The translations under genes and the position numbers were made by a program. A stretch of 64,000 bases of DNA from an uncultured Litoreibacter sp. (GTDB lineage Bacteria; Pseudomonadota; Alphaproteobacteria; Rhodobacterales; Rhodobacteraceae), in contig CANLVO010000001.1 of NCBI GenBank assembly GCA_947494645.1, positions 1,488,001 to 1,552,000 of the forward strand. Direction: 5' to 3'. Under the pieces are notes generated by a model. That model was given only the letters and a program-made list of their open reading frames with translations. It was not told the DNA's origin and made no database searches. Below, one piece after another: positions 27,335 to 36,848 of the stretch. Position 1 is the stretch's first letter. Each line of letters starts with the position of its first letter.

Positions 27335-28273
27335 CTATCCCTCAAGCGCGGCAGCCGCCGCTTTTACGTCATCCGGGCTCAGCACGGCACGGCACTCAAT
27401 ATCACGGTTGATCCGCCGGATCATGCCCGACAGCGCCTTGCCTGCCCCGATCTCCCAAATCTCAGTGACGCCTTGCGCGCCCATCCACTCCACTGAGCTC
27501 ATCCAGCGCACCTGCCCCGTCACCTGCTCAACCAAAAGCGCCCTGATCCGGTCTGGCTCGGAGACAGCCTCCGCTACGACATTGGCCACCACAGGCACCA
27601 CAGGCGCGGCCATCTCGACTGTGCCAAGGGCTTCCGCCATCACATCAGCCGCAGGGGCCATCATCGCGCAATGAAACGGCGCGGACACAGGCAGCAACAA
27701 CGCCCGCTTCGCGCCAGCCTCCTTGGCCATGCCAACGGCACGCTCAACAGCGGCCTTGCTGCCGGAAATCACGTTTTGCGTCGGGTCGTTCTGGTTGGCC
27801 ACCTGGCAGACGTCACCATCTGCGGCGTCAGCCGCAAGCTTGGTCACACCGTCAAAATCCAGACCCAGCACCGCCGCCATCGCCCCTTGGCCCACGGGCA
27901 CCGCCGCCTGCATCGCCTCGCCGCGCTTGCGCAGCAGCCGCGCCGTGTCGGCCACGCTGAACGTACCTGCCGCCGCCAGGGCCGAATATTCACCCAAGGA
28001 ATGGCCCGCCACGAAAGAGGCCGCGTCCATTCCGACACCTTCCGCCTTCAAGGCCGCCATCACTGCCAGCGATGTGGCCATCAAGGCAGGCTGCGCGTTT
28101 TGCGTCAGCGTCAGGGCATCAAGGTCCTCGCCCCAGATGATATCTGACAGCTTTTCGCCCAGCGCGTTATCGACCTCGTCAAAAATCGCCTGTGCCGCCG
28201 GATAGGCCTGCGCAACATCGCGCCCCATCCCAAGCGCCTGCGCGCCCTGCCCCGGAAAAACAAATGCTCTCAT
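27335..28273 (-). CDS. fabD: Malonyl-CoA:ACP transacylase
   Basis: 312 residues from ATG 28273 (MRAFVFPGQGAQ); the frame further upstream is non-coding. The nucleophile is Ser92 in VAGHSLGEYSAL, with QPALMATSLA and the conserved PVSAPFHCAMM His region. It loads malonate onto ACP and leads the fabD-fabG-acpP operon. Confidence 0.97.
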   Translation of the reverse strand: MRAFVFPGQGAQALGMGRDVAQAYPAAQAIFDEVDNALGEKLSDIIWGEDLDALTLTQNAQPALMATSLAVMAALKAEGVGMDAASFVAGHSLGEYSALAAAGTFSVADTARLLRKRGEAMQAAVPVGQGAMAAVLGLDFDGVTKLAADAADGDVCQVANQNDPTQNVISGSKAAVERAVGMAKEAGAKRALLLPVSAPFHCAMMAPAADVMAEALGTVEMAAPVVPVVANVVAEAVSEPDRIRALLVEQVTGQVRWMSSVEWMGAQGVTEIWEIGAGKALSGMIRRINRDIECRAVLSPDDVKAAAAALEG

Positions 28274-28445
28274 GCCCTGCCCTCGTTTATTGCTTTTCCC
28301 AATTATGTAGCCAAACCCGGCTGCCCCCACAAGCAAACCCGCACAAACTCTGTGACCAGATGCGGGATTTTGTGCGGCCCCGTTTGGTTTACGACGGCTC
28401 AGCTTTACGACAAACTGGCCCAGACACCGCAAGCGAGAGCCCCCC

Positions 28446-29630
28446 ATGCGCAGCAACTCCACAACCACCTATGGCAGCGTCACCAAGAGCTTTCACTGGC
28501 TCATCGCCGCGCTGATCATCACCATGATCCCGTTGGGGATTGTCGCCAATGGCATGGCCGATGCCGACCCGTTGAAACCCACGCTGTTCTCGTTGCACAA
28601 GACCGTCGGCATTTTCATCTTCTTCGTGGCCTTGGCGCGCATTCTTTGGGCCGTGACGCAGCCCAAACCCGCGCATCTGCACCCCGACCGCAAGGCAGAG
28701 ACGTTTCTCGCCACGCTGGTTCACTGGCTGCTCTACGCTTCGCTGGTGCTGGTCCCGCTGTCGGGCTGGGTCCATCACGCCGCCACCACCGGCTTTGCGC
28801 CCATCTGGTGGCCCTTGGGCCAAGGCCTGCCCGGCATTCCCATCTCCGACAGCATCGCGCATACTTCCGCCAGCCTGCACATCATATTCGAGCGCGTCCT
28901 CGCGGCCTCCATCCTGCTGCATGTCGCAGGCGCTCTGAAACACCACTTCATCGACAAAGACGACACGCTCGCCCGCATGACCTTCGGCCATACAGAGCCG
29001 CACCCGGCTCCTACGCCCATGCCCAGCTCAAAAACCGCCCCCGTCGCCGCCGTCGGCGTCTACGCCGCAGCTTTGGCCATCGGTGCAGGTCTCGGCCTCT
29101 TCAAACACGACAAGATCGAAGCCGAAGCTCTGGCTCAAGCCATCAGCCAATGGCGGGTCGAAGACGGCACGCTGGCCATCTCCGTGACCCAGTTGGGCTC
29201 CAAGGTGGAGGGCAGCTTTTCCGACTGGACCGCCGCGATTACCTTTGACGAGACGCCCGACGCAGAGGGCAAGCACGGCGACGTCCGCGTCACCGTCTCC
29301 ATCCCGTCGCTGACACTGGGCTCCGTCACCAGCCAAGCCATGGGGGCCGACTTCTTCAATGCAGAGGCCTTCCCCACCGCCACTTACATGGCCGACATCT
29401 TTTCCGAAGGTGACGCCTACATCGCCAAAGGGACGCTTACGATCCGCGATCAATCCACCCCGGTAGAGCTGCCATTTACCCTCGCTATCGACGGCAAAAC
29501 CGCTCAGATGGCAGGCAGCACTGAGCTCAACCGCATGGACTACAATATCGGCGCGGGCACGCAGCCCTCCGAAGGCTCACTGGCCTATCCCGTTGCGCTC
29601 AACGTCACGCTGACCGCGATCAGCAATTAG
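28446..29630 (+). CDS. Cytochrome b561-YceI fusion protein
   Basis: 394 residues. Residues about 8-185 are a cytochrome b561 unit with four membrane helices and heme-ligand histidines in KSFHWLIAAL, LHKTVGIF, VHWLLYASL and LHVAGALKHH. A further membrane helix lies at about 196-216, then a YceI lipocalin-like domain (about 228-394) with the FSDW-, DFFNAEAFPTATY- and DYNIGAG-type motifs. YceI folds bind isoprenoid quinones or lipids, so an electron link between membrane heme and a periplasmic quinone-binding domain is plausible. A second YceI gene lies 2.8 kb away. Confidence 0.9.
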   Translation: MRSNSTTTYGSVTKSFHWLIAALIITMIPLGIVANGMADADPLKPTLFSLHKTVGIFIFFVALARILWAVTQPKPAHLHPDRKAETFLATLVHWLLYASLVLVPLSGWVHHAATTGFAPIWWPLGQGLPGIPISDSIAHTSASLHIIFERVLAASILLHVAGALKHHFIDKDDTLARMTFGHTEPHPAPTPMPSSKTAPVAAVGVYAAALAIGAGLGLFKHDKIEAEALAQAISQWRVEDGTLAISVTQLGSKVEGSFSDWTAAITFDETPDAEGKHGDVRVTVSIPSLTLGSVTSQAMGADFFNAEAFPTATYMADIFSEGDAYIAKGTLTIRDQSTPVELPFTLAIDGKTAQMAGSTELNRMDYNIGAGTQPSEGSLAYPVALNVTLTAISN

Positions 29631-30382
29631 CCCAGCGCAGTCATCCAGCCCAAACCATCCGCCGTTTTGCCGGATAACGGCTTGTACTCCGCACCCAATG
29701 GCGCCGCGTAGCCCAGCTCCTTCAGGTAGGCGAAGATATGGGCGTAGTTCACCTCTCCCAGATCCGGCTCCGCCCGCTCCGGCACTGAGGCAAACTGAAC
29801 GTGCCCGATGATATCAAGGTGATGCGTCAGTCGCCGGGTCAGGTCGCCTTCGAGAATCTGCAGATGGTAGCAGTCAAACATCAGCTTCAAATTGGGCCGG
29901 TCCACCTCCGCGATGATATCCGCCGCTTGGGTCGAGCCGCTCAGAAAATACCCCGGCGCGTCATGGTGGTTCAGCGGCTCAATCAGGATCACCCGGTCGG
30001 GGGCCGCGTCGCAGGCGTAGCGCAGGTTCTCCACGAAACACGCCTGCGCCTCCGGCCCGTCCGCAAACCCGGCCATCACATGAATCGCGCCCGCATCAAC
30101 CTCAGCCGCGTACCGCACCGCCTGATCAATGGAGGCCTGCGCCTCGTCAACCCGCCCGGGCAAAGCACAAAGCCCGTTCTCCCCTTCTGCACCTCGCACG
30201 GTGTTGATCCCCAGCAGCGGCAGGCCCGTCTCCTCCAAAGCAGCGCGGATCTCGGACGCGTCCGTATCATATGGCCAATGCATTTCGACAGCGGAAAACC
30301 CCGCCTTTTTGGCAGCACGAATGGCGTCAGGCAGGGACAGTTCCGTCCACAAGAACCCCAGATTTGCCGAAAACTCAGTCAT
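29627..30382 (-). CDS. otnI: 2-oxo-tetronate isomerase, hydroxypyruvate isomerase-like
   Basis: 251 residues with a xylose isomerase-like TIM barrel. Seen: VEMHWPYDTDASEIR, VIMAGF-type and LIEPLNHHDAPGYFL segments (metal-binding Glu) and FDCYHLQILEGDL. In the OtnKCI pathway it converts 2-dehydrotetronate to its 3-dehydro isomer. otnC and otnK lie directly upstream. Alone it would be annotated hydroxypyruvate isomerase; the context favours OtnI. Its stop overlaps the end of the b561-YceI gene by four bases on the other strand. Confidence 0.9.
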   Translation of the reverse strand: MTEFSANLGFLWTELSLPDAIRAAKKAGFSAVEMHWPYDTDASEIRAALEETGLPLLGINTVRGAEGENGLCALPGRVDEAQASIDQAVRYAAEVDAGAIHVMAGFADGPEAQACFVENLRYACDAAPDRVILIEPLNHHDAPGYFLSGSTQAADIIAEVDRPNLKLMFDCYHLQILEGDLTRRLTHHLDIIGHVQFASVPERAEPDLGEVNYAHIFAYLKELGYAAPLGAEYKPLSGKTADGLGWMTALG

Positions 30383-30387
30383 ATGCT

Positions 30388-31035
30388 CTAGTCATCCCAT
30401 TCCACCCCAAATTTGCGTACCAAGCCTTGCACCTGCGCGTCACTCAGCAAAGTTGGCCCCATCCCGCGCGTCATCAGCGCCAGCTTGGCCGTCTCCTCCA
30501 GCTCTTCCATCGCATAGCACGCGGCCTCAATGTCTTTGCCCGCCACGACGGGCCCGTGATGCGCCAACACCACCGCCGAGCGTTTGCCCGCCAGCCCTTT
30601 GATCGCATCCCCCATCGCCGGGTCGCCCGGCATGAAATAGGGCAACAACGCCACCTTGCCGAGCTTCATCACGCCATAGGCCGTGATCGGCGGCAGCATA
30701 TTGTCCGGGTCTGTATCGGGCAGCACCGACAACGCAACCGAATGGCACGAATGCAGATGCACCACCGCGCCCGTCGCGCTGCGCGTGTCATAAAATGCCG
30801 CGTGCAAGGCCACCTCTTTCGTAGGCGCGTCGCCTGCGACATGCGCACCGCCATCCAGCACCGCCAGCCGCCCCGGGTCGAGCCCCCCAAAGCAGCTGCC
30901 CGTGGGCGTCACCAGCAAGCGGCCATCGTCCAGCCGCGCTGAGATATTCCCCGAAGAGCCCCCCGTCAGCCCACGATCAAACATCGACTTGGCCAGCAGG
31001 CAGATATCTTCGCGCAGCCTTGCCTCCGCGCTCAC
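30388..31035 (-). CDS. otnC: 3-oxo-tetronate 4-phosphate decarboxylase, class II aldolase family
   Basis: 215 residues of the class II aldolase/adducin fold. The zinc ligands are in VVHLHSCHSVALS and a later HHGPVVAG; GGSSGNISARL is the phosphate-binding segment. In the tetronate pathway it decarboxylates 3-dehydrotetronate 4-phosphate to DHAP. It overlaps the otnK end by four bases and is five bases from otnI. On sequence alone, other aldolase-family activities are possible. Confidence 0.9.
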   Translation of the reverse strand: MSAEARLREDICLLAKSMFDRGLTGGSSGNISARLDDGRLLVTPTGSCFGGLDPGRLAVLDGGAHVAGDAPTKEVALHAAFYDTRSATGAVVHLHSCHSVALSVLPDTDPDNMLPPITAYGVMKLGKVALLPYFMPGDPAMGDAIKGLAGKRSAVVLAHHGPVVAGKDIEAACYAMEELEETAKLALMTRGMGPTLLSDAQVQGLVRKFGVEWDD

Positions 31036-32300
31036 GACAACATCTCCAACGCATCCGCAAAGAAGCTCTCCGCGCCGAAATTGCCCGATTTCAGCGTCAG
31101 CGCGATGTCATGCCCACCTGAGCGGGTAAAGGTCCAGGGCACGCCCGGCGCGATCTCCCGGCCAATCGACAGCTTGTCCACGCCCAGCGATTTGGTCACC
31201 GCCCCCGAGGTCTCCCCGCCCGCCACAACGAACCGCCGCACGCCTGCGTCACGCCCTGTCTGCGCCAGTGCGGCCAAGGCGTCCTCGACCAGCTTGCCCG
31301 CACGCGCCACGCCCAGCTTGTCCTGCGCCGCCCCCACGGATTTCGGGTCCGCCGTCGCGTAAATGATCTTCGGCGCGTCCGCAGGCTTGCCACGCAGCCA
31401 CTCCTGCGCAGCGCCCACGCCTGTTTCCGCCAATTCCAGCGGGTCCAATCGGTACCCGTCAGCATGCTGCAAATACGCGGCCACCTGCGCCCGCGTCATG
31501 GCCGAACAGCTGCCCGACAGCACCAACGCGCCGCCCGCAGGCGCTTTGAACTGCGCCCCATCAGCGCCAGCGCCAAGCAGCCCCATCCCTCGGTAAATCG
31601 CGGGCAAAGGCATGGCCACGGCGCTGCCGCCAGTCATCAGCCGCATATCGGCGCACGCCCGGGCAATTATCGTCAGGTCCGCATCCGAGACAGCATCGAC
31701 CACCACATGCGCCACACCCTCGCCATGCAACGCGGCAAACCGGGCGCGCAACGCCTCCACGCCTTTGTCGACCACCAATCGGTTTGCCAGCCCCACGGGC
31801 CGCGTCACCTGCGGCTCCAGCAACCGCATCAGATTGCTGTCACGCATCGGCGTCAGCGGGTGGTCCTTCATCGGGCTTTCCGCCAAAGGCTGCTCGCCCA
31901 CAAACAGGTTGCCCATGAAAATCGAACGCCCGTTCTCCGGGAATGCCGGGCAATAGATCGTCTGAGAGGCCCCCAGATCGGCCATCAAAGCTTCCGAGAC
32001 CGGACCGATATTGCCCTGCGCCGTGGAATCAAAGGTAGAGCAATACTTCCAGAAAAACCGCTCCGCCCCCGTCTGCTTCAGCCACGCCAGTGCGGCACGT
32101 GTCTCTGCCACGGCCTCGGCCACCGGCTCCGTTCGGCATTTCAGCGCGATCACTTCGAAATCAGCGGTCTCCGAGGGCGGTCCCTCCGGTATGCCGATCC
32201 GCAGGTTTACCTTGGCCCCAGATCGCGCCAGCAACCCGGCCAAATCCGTGGCTCCGGTGAAATCGTCAGCAATGCACCCCATCACGGTCATAACGGCCAT
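31032..32300 (-). CDS. otnK: 3-oxo-tetronate kinase, DUF1537 family
   Basis: 422 residues from ATG 32300; a closer start at 32288 (MTVMGCIADDFTGATDLA) is also possible. GCIADDFTGATDL is the DUF1537 signature, with FWKYCSTFDSTAQGNIG and the C-terminal nucleotide-binding VAGGETSGAVTKSLG. It phosphorylates 3-dehydrotetronate with ATP. It leads otnK-otnC-otnI. A palindrome (AACGTATACGTT) lies 11 bp upstream. The dehydrogenase that makes the oxo-acid is not in the window. Confidence 0.93.
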   Translation of the reverse strand: MAVMTVMGCIADDFTGATDLAGLLARSGAKVNLRIGIPEGPPSETADFEVIALKCRTEPVAEAVAETRAALAWLKQTGAERFFWKYCSTFDSTAQGNIGPVSEALMADLGASQTIYCPAFPENGRSIFMGNLFVGEQPLAESPMKDHPLTPMRDSNLMRLLEPQVTRPVGLANRLVVDKGVEALRARFAALHGEGVAHVVVDAVSDADLTIIARACADMRLMTGGSAVAMPLPAIYRGMGLLGAGADGAQFKAPAGGALVLSGSCSAMTRAQVAAYLQHADGYRLDPLELAETGVGAAQEWLRGKPADAPKIIYATADPKSVGAAQDKLGVARAGKLVEDALAALAQTGRDAGVRRFVVAGGETSGAVTKSLGVDKLSIGREIAPGVPWTFTRSGGHDIALTLKSGNFGAESFFADALEMLS

Positions 32301-32310
32301 GTCCCTCAAC

Positions 32311-32322
32311 AACGTATACGTT
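32311..32322. promoter_or_regulatory. Operator-like palindrome before otnK
   Basis: AACGTATACGTT is perfectly self-complementary, 11 bp upstream of the otnK start, and runs into TTAACG. The GTATAC core is common in GntR/FadR-type operators. No regulator gene is adjacent. Confidence 0.5.
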
Positions 32323-32385
32323 AACGCGAATGAGCCTGCGAATGGCCCGAAGGTCAATCACCTATTGCATAGAACCACACAAAGA

Positions 32386-32415
32386 AAAGCCCGCCACAGC
32401 AATGCTGGGCGGGCT
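32386..32415 (-). terminator. Terminator after the yceI gene
   Basis: On the minus strand GAGCCCGCC pairs with GGCGGGCTTTTC around a CAGCATTGCTG-containing inner stem, ending in TTTTCTTTG. It follows the yceI stop by about 20 bp. Confidence 0.8.
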
Positions 32416-32435
32416 CATTCAAAGACGCCGCTGTC

Positions 32436-33008
32436 TTACTCAGCCTTCTGCGCCTCGATAGAAATCATGATTTTCACTTCGTCGCTGACCGCCGGGGCAA
32501 ACGCGCCAAGGCCAAAATCAGAGCGTAAAACCGTGGTGGTCGCGTCAAACCCGAGCCATGGCTTGCCGGCCAGCGGGTTGTCGCCCGCCTGGTTCAGCTT
32601 GGCGGCCAGAATGACGGGCTTGGTGGTGCCTTGGATGGTCAGGTCGCCCGTTATGTTGGCGGTGTCCTCGCCGGTCACTTCGATAGCTGTCGACGCAAAC
32701 GTCACAATGTCGCCCTCGGACGCGTTAAAGAAGTCTGGGCCAAAGAAATGCCCTTCGCGGGCCTCCCAGCCGGTGAACATGGATTTCACAGGGATCGACA
32801 CATTGACCGAAGAGGCCTCCGGCGCGTCCGCATCAAACATGATGTCGCCTGCAAAGCCCGAGAACATGCCATAGGTCGTCGAGAAACCAAGGTGGTTATA
32901 TGTAAACACAACCTGGCTGTGGCTGCTGTCGAGCGTGTATTTCTCGGCGTCAGCAAAAGCGGCGGCGGAGGAAAGCGCCAATGCGGCGGCGAATGCGATG
33001 GATTTCAT
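32436..33008 (-). CDS. Periplasmic YceI-family protein
   Basis: 190 residues from ATG 33008. The signal peptide (1-19, IAFAAALALSSAAAFADA) is followed by the YceI lipocalin-like barrel: KYTLDSSHSQVVFTYNHLGF, FGPDFFNASEGD, and a C-terminal strand with IMISIEAQ. The family binds long-chain isoprenoids. It is related to the C-terminal domain of the b561-YceI fusion, on the other side of the otn cassette. In many Rhodobacteraceae the two types sit side by side. Confidence 0.92.
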   Translation of the reverse strand: MKSIAFAAALALSSAAAFADAEKYTLDSSHSQVVFTYNHLGFSTTYGMFSGFAGDIMFDADAPEASSVNVSIPVKSMFTGWEAREGHFFGPDFFNASEGDIVTFASTAIEVTGEDTANITGDLTIQGTTKPVILAAKLNQAGDNPLAGKPWLGFDATTTVLRSDFGLGAFAPAVSDEVKIMISIEAQKAE

Positions 33009-33271
33009 AAGACTGAACCTTTCGGTGAGTTGGTTTTCGGCGCTCTTATCCAACGCGGCCCCATCGCTGGCAATTCGCAGCCGTTCAACAGAATGTGTGC
33101 GCGATGGGAGTTGGTCCGGTCTCATCGGGATTTAACGCTTGATCGCAGCCCCATCCCCTGTAAAAGGGCGCATCCTCCGCATTACTTTTAATTGCGGTGC
33201 CCCTCGTGACCGGGGAGCGGAGGTCTCATGCCCGGTCTTTGAAGCACGCACGTAAAAACTGGAGAACGCAC
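33009..33271. other. Region upstream of rpsF, 263 bp
   Basis: Holds the divergent promoters of yceI and the ribosomal operon. Between about 33195 and 33245 there is a GC-rich hairpin-forming leader (GCCCCTC with GGGGAGC). An S6:S18-type autoregulatory leader is possible, but I cannot confirm its signature. Confidence 0.35.
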
Positions 33272-33622
33272 ATGCCTTTGTATGAGCACGTGTTTATCTC
33301 GCGCCAAGACCTCTCGAATGCGCAAGCCGAGGGTCTGATTGAGCATTTCGGCGCCGTCCTCGCGGACAATGGCGGCAAAGTGGTCGAGCACGAGTATTGG
33401 GGCCTGAAAACGATGGCCTATAAGATCAACAAGAACCGCAAAGGCCACTACGCCTATGTCCGTTCCGATGCACCGGCGCCCGCCGTGCAGGAAATGGAAC
33501 GCCTGATGCGCCTGCATGACGACGTCATGCGTGTTCTGACCATCAAGGTCGATGAGCACGAAGAAGGCCCCTCGGTTCAGATGCAGAAGCGCGACGAGCG
33601 TGAACGCCGTCCCCGCCCGTAA
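33272..33622 (+). CDS. rpsF: 30S ribosomal protein S6
   Basis: 116 residues from ATG 33272 (MPLYEHVFISRQDLS), after TGGAGAACGCAC; the frame from 33197 is too long. The ferredoxin-like RNA-binding fold is recognisable in EYWGLKTMAYKINKNRKGHY. S6 binds 16S rRNA together with S18, which is encoded next. A charged C-terminal tail is usual in this class. Confidence 0.98.
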   Translation: MPLYEHVFISRQDLSNAQAEGLIEHFGAVLADNGGKVVEHEYWGLKTMAYKINKNRKGHYAYVRSDAPAPAVQEMERLMRLHDDVMRVLTIKVDEHEEGPSVQMQKRDERERRPRP

Positions 33623-33654
33623 TTCAATTCGACTTTAAGAACAGGAGCTAAATC

Positions 33655-33882
33655 ATGGCATCAAAACCATTTTTCCGCCGTCGTAAGTCGGATCCGTTTG
33701 AGGGCGATAACGCCCCCAAGATCGACTACAAAGACACACGTACTCTGCAGCGCTACATCTCTGAGCGTGGCAAGATCGTTCCATCGCGCATCACAGCCGT
33801 GGGCGCCAAAAACCAACGTGCGCTGGCCCGTGCCATCAAACGTGCGCGTTTCTTGGCCCTGCTGCCATACGCCGTTAAGTAA
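33655..33882 (+). CDS. rpsR: 30S ribosomal protein S18
   Basis: 75 residues, the usual length. [19 protein letters not shown] and [16 protein letters not shown] are diagnostic. An AGGAGC site precedes the start. It lies between rpsF and rplI in the conserved order. Confidence 0.98.
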   Translation: MASKPFFRRRKSDPFEGDNAPKIDYKDTRTLQRYISERGKIVPSRITAVGAKNQRALARAIKRARFLALLPYAVK

Positions 33883-33893
33883 GGAGCAAGCAC

Positions 33894-34529
33894 ATGCAAG
33901 TCATCCTTATGGAACGCGTCGCCAAGCTCGGCCAGATGGGCGATGTGGTAGACGTCAAACCGGGCTTCGCCCGCAACTTCCTGCTGCCCCAAGGCAAAGC
34001 CATGAACGCGACCGACGCGAACAAGGCCCAGTTCGAGGCACAGAAGGCGCAGCTTGAAGCCCGCAACCTGGAAACCAAGAAAGAGGCCGAAGCACTGGCC
34101 GACAAACTTGGTGGTCAGCAATTCGTCGTGATTCGTCAGGCTTCTGACGCGGGCGCGCTCTACGGCTCCGTCACCACCCGTGACGCCGCTGAGGCCGCAA
34201 CCGCCGAAGGCTTCACCGTAGATCGCGGTCAAGTCGCGCTGGAACGTCCGATCAAATACCTCGGTCTGCATGACGTGCTCGTCACGCTGCACCCAGAGGT
34301 GGACGTGACCTTCACGCTGAACGTCGCACGCTCCGCTGAAGAAGCTGAGCTTCAAGCCTCCGGCAAGTCCATTCAGGAACTGGCCGCCGAGGAAGAAGCA
34401 GAAGCAGAATTCGAGATCGCCGAATTGTTCGACGATATCGGCTCCGCAGCATCTGAAGACGAAGAACTGGCCGAAGCCGTCGCCGAAGAGGCCCCTGCTG
34501 AAGACGCAGCCTCCGAAGACGAAGACTAA
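33894..34529 (+). CDS. rplI: 50S ribosomal protein L9 with acidic C-terminal extension
   Basis: 211 residues. The N-terminal rRNA-binding domain shows [17 protein letters not shown] and [10 protein letters not shown], then the long connecting helix and the C-terminal domain to about residue 150 ([13 protein letters not shown]). The last 55-60 residues are an Asp/Glu/Ala-rich tail that E. coli L9 (149 residues) lacks; similar tails occur in Rhodobacterales. Its role is unknown. Confidence 0.97.
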   Translation: MQVILMERVAKLGQMGDVVDVKPGFARNFLLPQGKAMNATDANKAQFEAQKAQLEARNLETKKEAEALADKLGGQQFVVIRQASDAGALYGSVTTRDAAEAATAEGFTVDRGQVALERPIKYLGLHDVLVTLHPEVDVTFTLNVARSAEEAELQASGKSIQELAAEEEAEAEFEIAELFDDIGSAASEDEELAEAVAEEAPAEDAASEDED

Positions 34530-34549
34530 GCCGACCACACAGAATCAAA

Positions 34550-34584
34550 GAGGCCGCCTTTCAACGAAGGGCGGCCTTTTTCTG
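34550..34584 (+). terminator. Terminator after rplI
   Basis: AGGCCGCCTTTC pairs with GAAGGGCGGCCT around AAC, with one bulge, followed by TTTTT. Confidence 0.88.
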
Positions 34585-34604
34585 TTCCAACTCCCGAAAA
34601 CCCT

Positions 34605-35165
34605 CTAAGCCCGGTTCAGCTCCCGGCGCATGCCGCCTAGCAAAGGCTCCAGCTCACTCACATCGCCGCAGATCAGCGCCAGCTTGCGCCCCTGCTGCCA
34701 TGTCAGCTCAATCCGGCCCATATCCCAGCTCAGCGCCGCTGCAGGCGCGTCCAGCGGTGACAGCCGGTCAACCATCTCAAGATCAATCACCTCTTCAAAC
34801 CGGACTGTATTGGTCCGTCTCGGATGCCCCGACGGGCTGCGTCGCACCAAATGAAACGCGCGCCCGCGCCGGTCTACTTCTAGTTCGACCGGACGGCGCA
34901 CCAACGCGCGCGTTCCAAGGGCCACAGAAGCCAATCCGCCCGCAACAGCCGCAAGCGTGACTATCTGATCAGCCGCAAGCGCACCAAAGGCAACGGCGCT
35001 CAAGCCCGCGATGACAGCCAGACCAGCCAACCGGAAACGGCCCTTTGTCGCCGCGACAGAGCGGCGCACAAAATATCCGCCGCGCGACGCCTCGGTCTCC
35101 AGCGACAATACCGCCTCAGAGCTGTCCTTAACCTTTCCAGAATACCCGAAATCAACGAGTGCCAT
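34605..35165 (-). CDS. Predicted membrane protein of unknown function
   Basis: 186 residues. Two hydrophobic segments lie at about 45-63 (LAGLAVIAGLSAVAFGALAA) and 68-86 (IVTLAAVAGGLASVALG), forming a hairpin. After them comes a basic stretch (RRGRAFHLVRRSPSGHPRR) and a soluble C-terminal region of about 70 residues. I do not recognise the family. It lies alone between the rplI terminator and tig, with a poor ribosome-binding site. Confidence 0.7.
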   Translation of the reverse strand: MALVDFGYSGKVKDSSEAVLSLETEASRGGYFVRRSVAATKGRFRLAGLAVIAGLSAVAFGALAADQIVTLAAVAGGLASVALGTRALVRRPVELEVDRRGRAFHLVRRSPSGHPRRTNTVRFEEVIDLEMVDRLSPLDAPAAALSWDMGRIELTWQQGRKLALICGDVSELEPLLGGMRRELNRA

Positions 35166-35337
35166 TCATAGTCCCCATATGCTTGCCCAATGCTGGGGCC
35201 AGTCGCTGCGGTAAAAATAACCCGCGCGCAGTCCCCGACTTCCCTATTCGCCTCGCATTTAAAGTTTCCAAATGCGGCAAAATTTTAACCAAGTTCGGAA
35301 GAAACCGAGGTAAGCAGAAACAATGTGGCAAACACAA

Positions 35338-35372
35338 AAAGGCCGCCCCCGGTGACAGGAGCGGCCTTTCGT
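35338..35372 (-). terminator. Terminator after tig
   Basis: AAAGGCCGC (35338-35346) pairs with GCGGCCTTT (35361-35369). On the minus strand it lies about 30 bp after the tig stop and ends in TTTTTGTG. Confidence 0.85.
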
Positions 35373-35402
35373 ATCTGATAAGGTTGCCCTAAGGGCTGCG
35401 CT

Positions 35403-36740
35403 TTAGGCTGCGTCTTCTTCCAGCGCTTCGACAGCTTTCTCAAGATCGGCCTTCTTGACCTTCTTGTCTTTCACTTCGGCCAGCTCAAAGACGAAGTCGA
35501 CAACCTTGTCTTCAAAGATCGGCGCACGCATCTGCTGCTGCATCTGCGGGTTCTTCTGAACAAACTCGAAGAACTGACGTTCTTGGCCACGATACTGACG
35601 CGCTTGGTTCATGATCGCTTGCGTCATCTCGGCGTCGGTCACCTCGATCTCGTTTTTCTGACCCAGCTCGGCCAGCAACAGGCCCAGACGGACGCGGCGC
35701 TCCGCCAGAGACTTGTGCTCGTCGGTGGCTTCAATCTCAGGGTGGTCATGGCCTTGGACGTCAGGGTTTTCCTCATGCCACAGCTGATGCGCGATCTGGC
35801 CCGCTTCGGCCTCCACCAGCGATGGTGGCAGCTCGAACTTCACCAGCTTGTCCAGCTCGTCCAGCAGCTTGCGCTTCATCACGGCCCGCGAGGCGCCGGT
35901 AAACTCTGCTTCCAGACGCTCTTCAACCTGTGCGGTCAGCGCCTTCAGGTCTTCCGCGCCAAACTGCTTGGCCAGCTCGTCATTGATCTCGGCGGGCTTG
36001 GGCTCTTTGACAGCCTTCACAGTGCATTCAAACACGGCCGCTTTGCCAGCAAGATTTTCAGCCTGATACTCGGCCGGGAAGTCAACTTTGACCTCGACCT
36101 CATCACCAGCTTTCGTGCCAACCAGCTGCTCTTCAAAGCCCGGAATAAAGGAGCCTGAGCCCAGCACCAGCGGGTAGTCATCGGCCTGGCCACCATCAAA
36201 CGGCTCGCCGTCCACTTTGCCCAGAAAATCAATCACAACCTGATCGCCGTCCTTGGCTTTCGAGCCTTTCTTGCGGTCTTCAAAATTCTGCGCATTCTCA
36301 GCGAGGTTGCTCAGCGCCTCGTCGACGTCTTTTTTGTCGGCTTTGACGACCATGCGCTCCAGCTTGATCTTCTTCATGTCGACGTCAGGAATGGTCGGCA
36401 GCGTCTCGTAAGAGACATTCACCTTCACATCGTCGCCCGGCTTCCAATCGTCGCTGTCCATCTTCATTTCAGGCTGCATCGCAGGGCGGTCGCCGCTGTC
36501 TTCAAAATGCTTGGACATCGCGCCGTCGATGGTCTCTTGCAGGGCCTCGCCCATGACCTTGTCGCCGAACTGCTTTTTCAGCAGCGCCATCGGGACTTTG
36601 CCCTTGCGAAAGCCCTTCATCTCAACGTCGGGCTGCGCTTCGAGCAGCTTTTCATTCACCTTCTCATCCAACTCGGAGGCGGCAATGTCGATGGTGTAGC
36701 CGCGCTTGAGGCCTTCGTTCAGGGTCTCGGTGACCTTCAT
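35403..36740 (-). CDS. tig: Trigger factor
   Basis: 445 residues. A ribosome-bound chaperone for nascent chains. The N-terminal ribosome-binding domain carries [17 protein letters not shown] (the ribosome-docking loop), the central FKBP-like PPIase domain shows [20 protein letters not shown] and [11 protein letters not shown], and the helical C-terminal domain follows. The length is typical. tRNA-Leu lies 23 bp upstream on the same strand. Confidence 0.98.
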   Translation of the reverse strand: MKVTETLNEGLKRGYTIDIAASELDEKVNEKLLEAQPDVEMKGFRKGKVPMALLKKQFGDKVMGEALQETIDGAMSKHFEDSGDRPAMQPEMKMDSDDWKPGDDVKVNVSYETLPTIPDVDMKKIKLERMVVKADKKDVDEALSNLAENAQNFEDRKKGSKAKDGDQVVIDFLGKVDGEPFDGGQADDYPLVLGSGSFIPGFEEQLVGTKAGDEVEVKVDFPAEYQAENLAGKAAVFECTVKAVKEPKPAEINDELAKQFGAEDLKALTAQVEERLEAEFTGASRAVMKRKLLDELDKLVKFELPPSLVEAEAGQIAHQLWHEENPDVQGHDHPEIEATDEHKSLAERRVRLGLLLAELGQKNEIEVTDAEMTQAIMNQARQYRGQERQFFEFVQKNPQMQQQMRAPIFEDKVVDFVFELAEVKDKKVKKADLEKAVEALEEDAA

Positions 36741-36763
36741 GTCTGTCCGTCCTTATCTCATCA

Positions 36764-36848
36764 TGGTGCGGGTGAAGGGACTTGAACCCCCACGCCTTGC
36801 GGCGCCAGAACCTAAATCTGGTGCGTCTACCAATTCCGCCACACCCGC
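36764..36848 (-). tRNA. tRNA-Leu (anticodon UAG)
   Basis: An 85-base tRNA on the minus strand with an encoded CCA. The acceptor GCGGGTG pairs with CACCCGC. The anticodon stem CCAGA/TCTGG encloses TTTAGGT, giving UAG. A variable arm (CGCCGCAAGGCG) marks a class II tRNA, and GGTTCAAGTCC forms the T arm. It reads CUA/CUN leucine codons. Confidence 0.97.
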
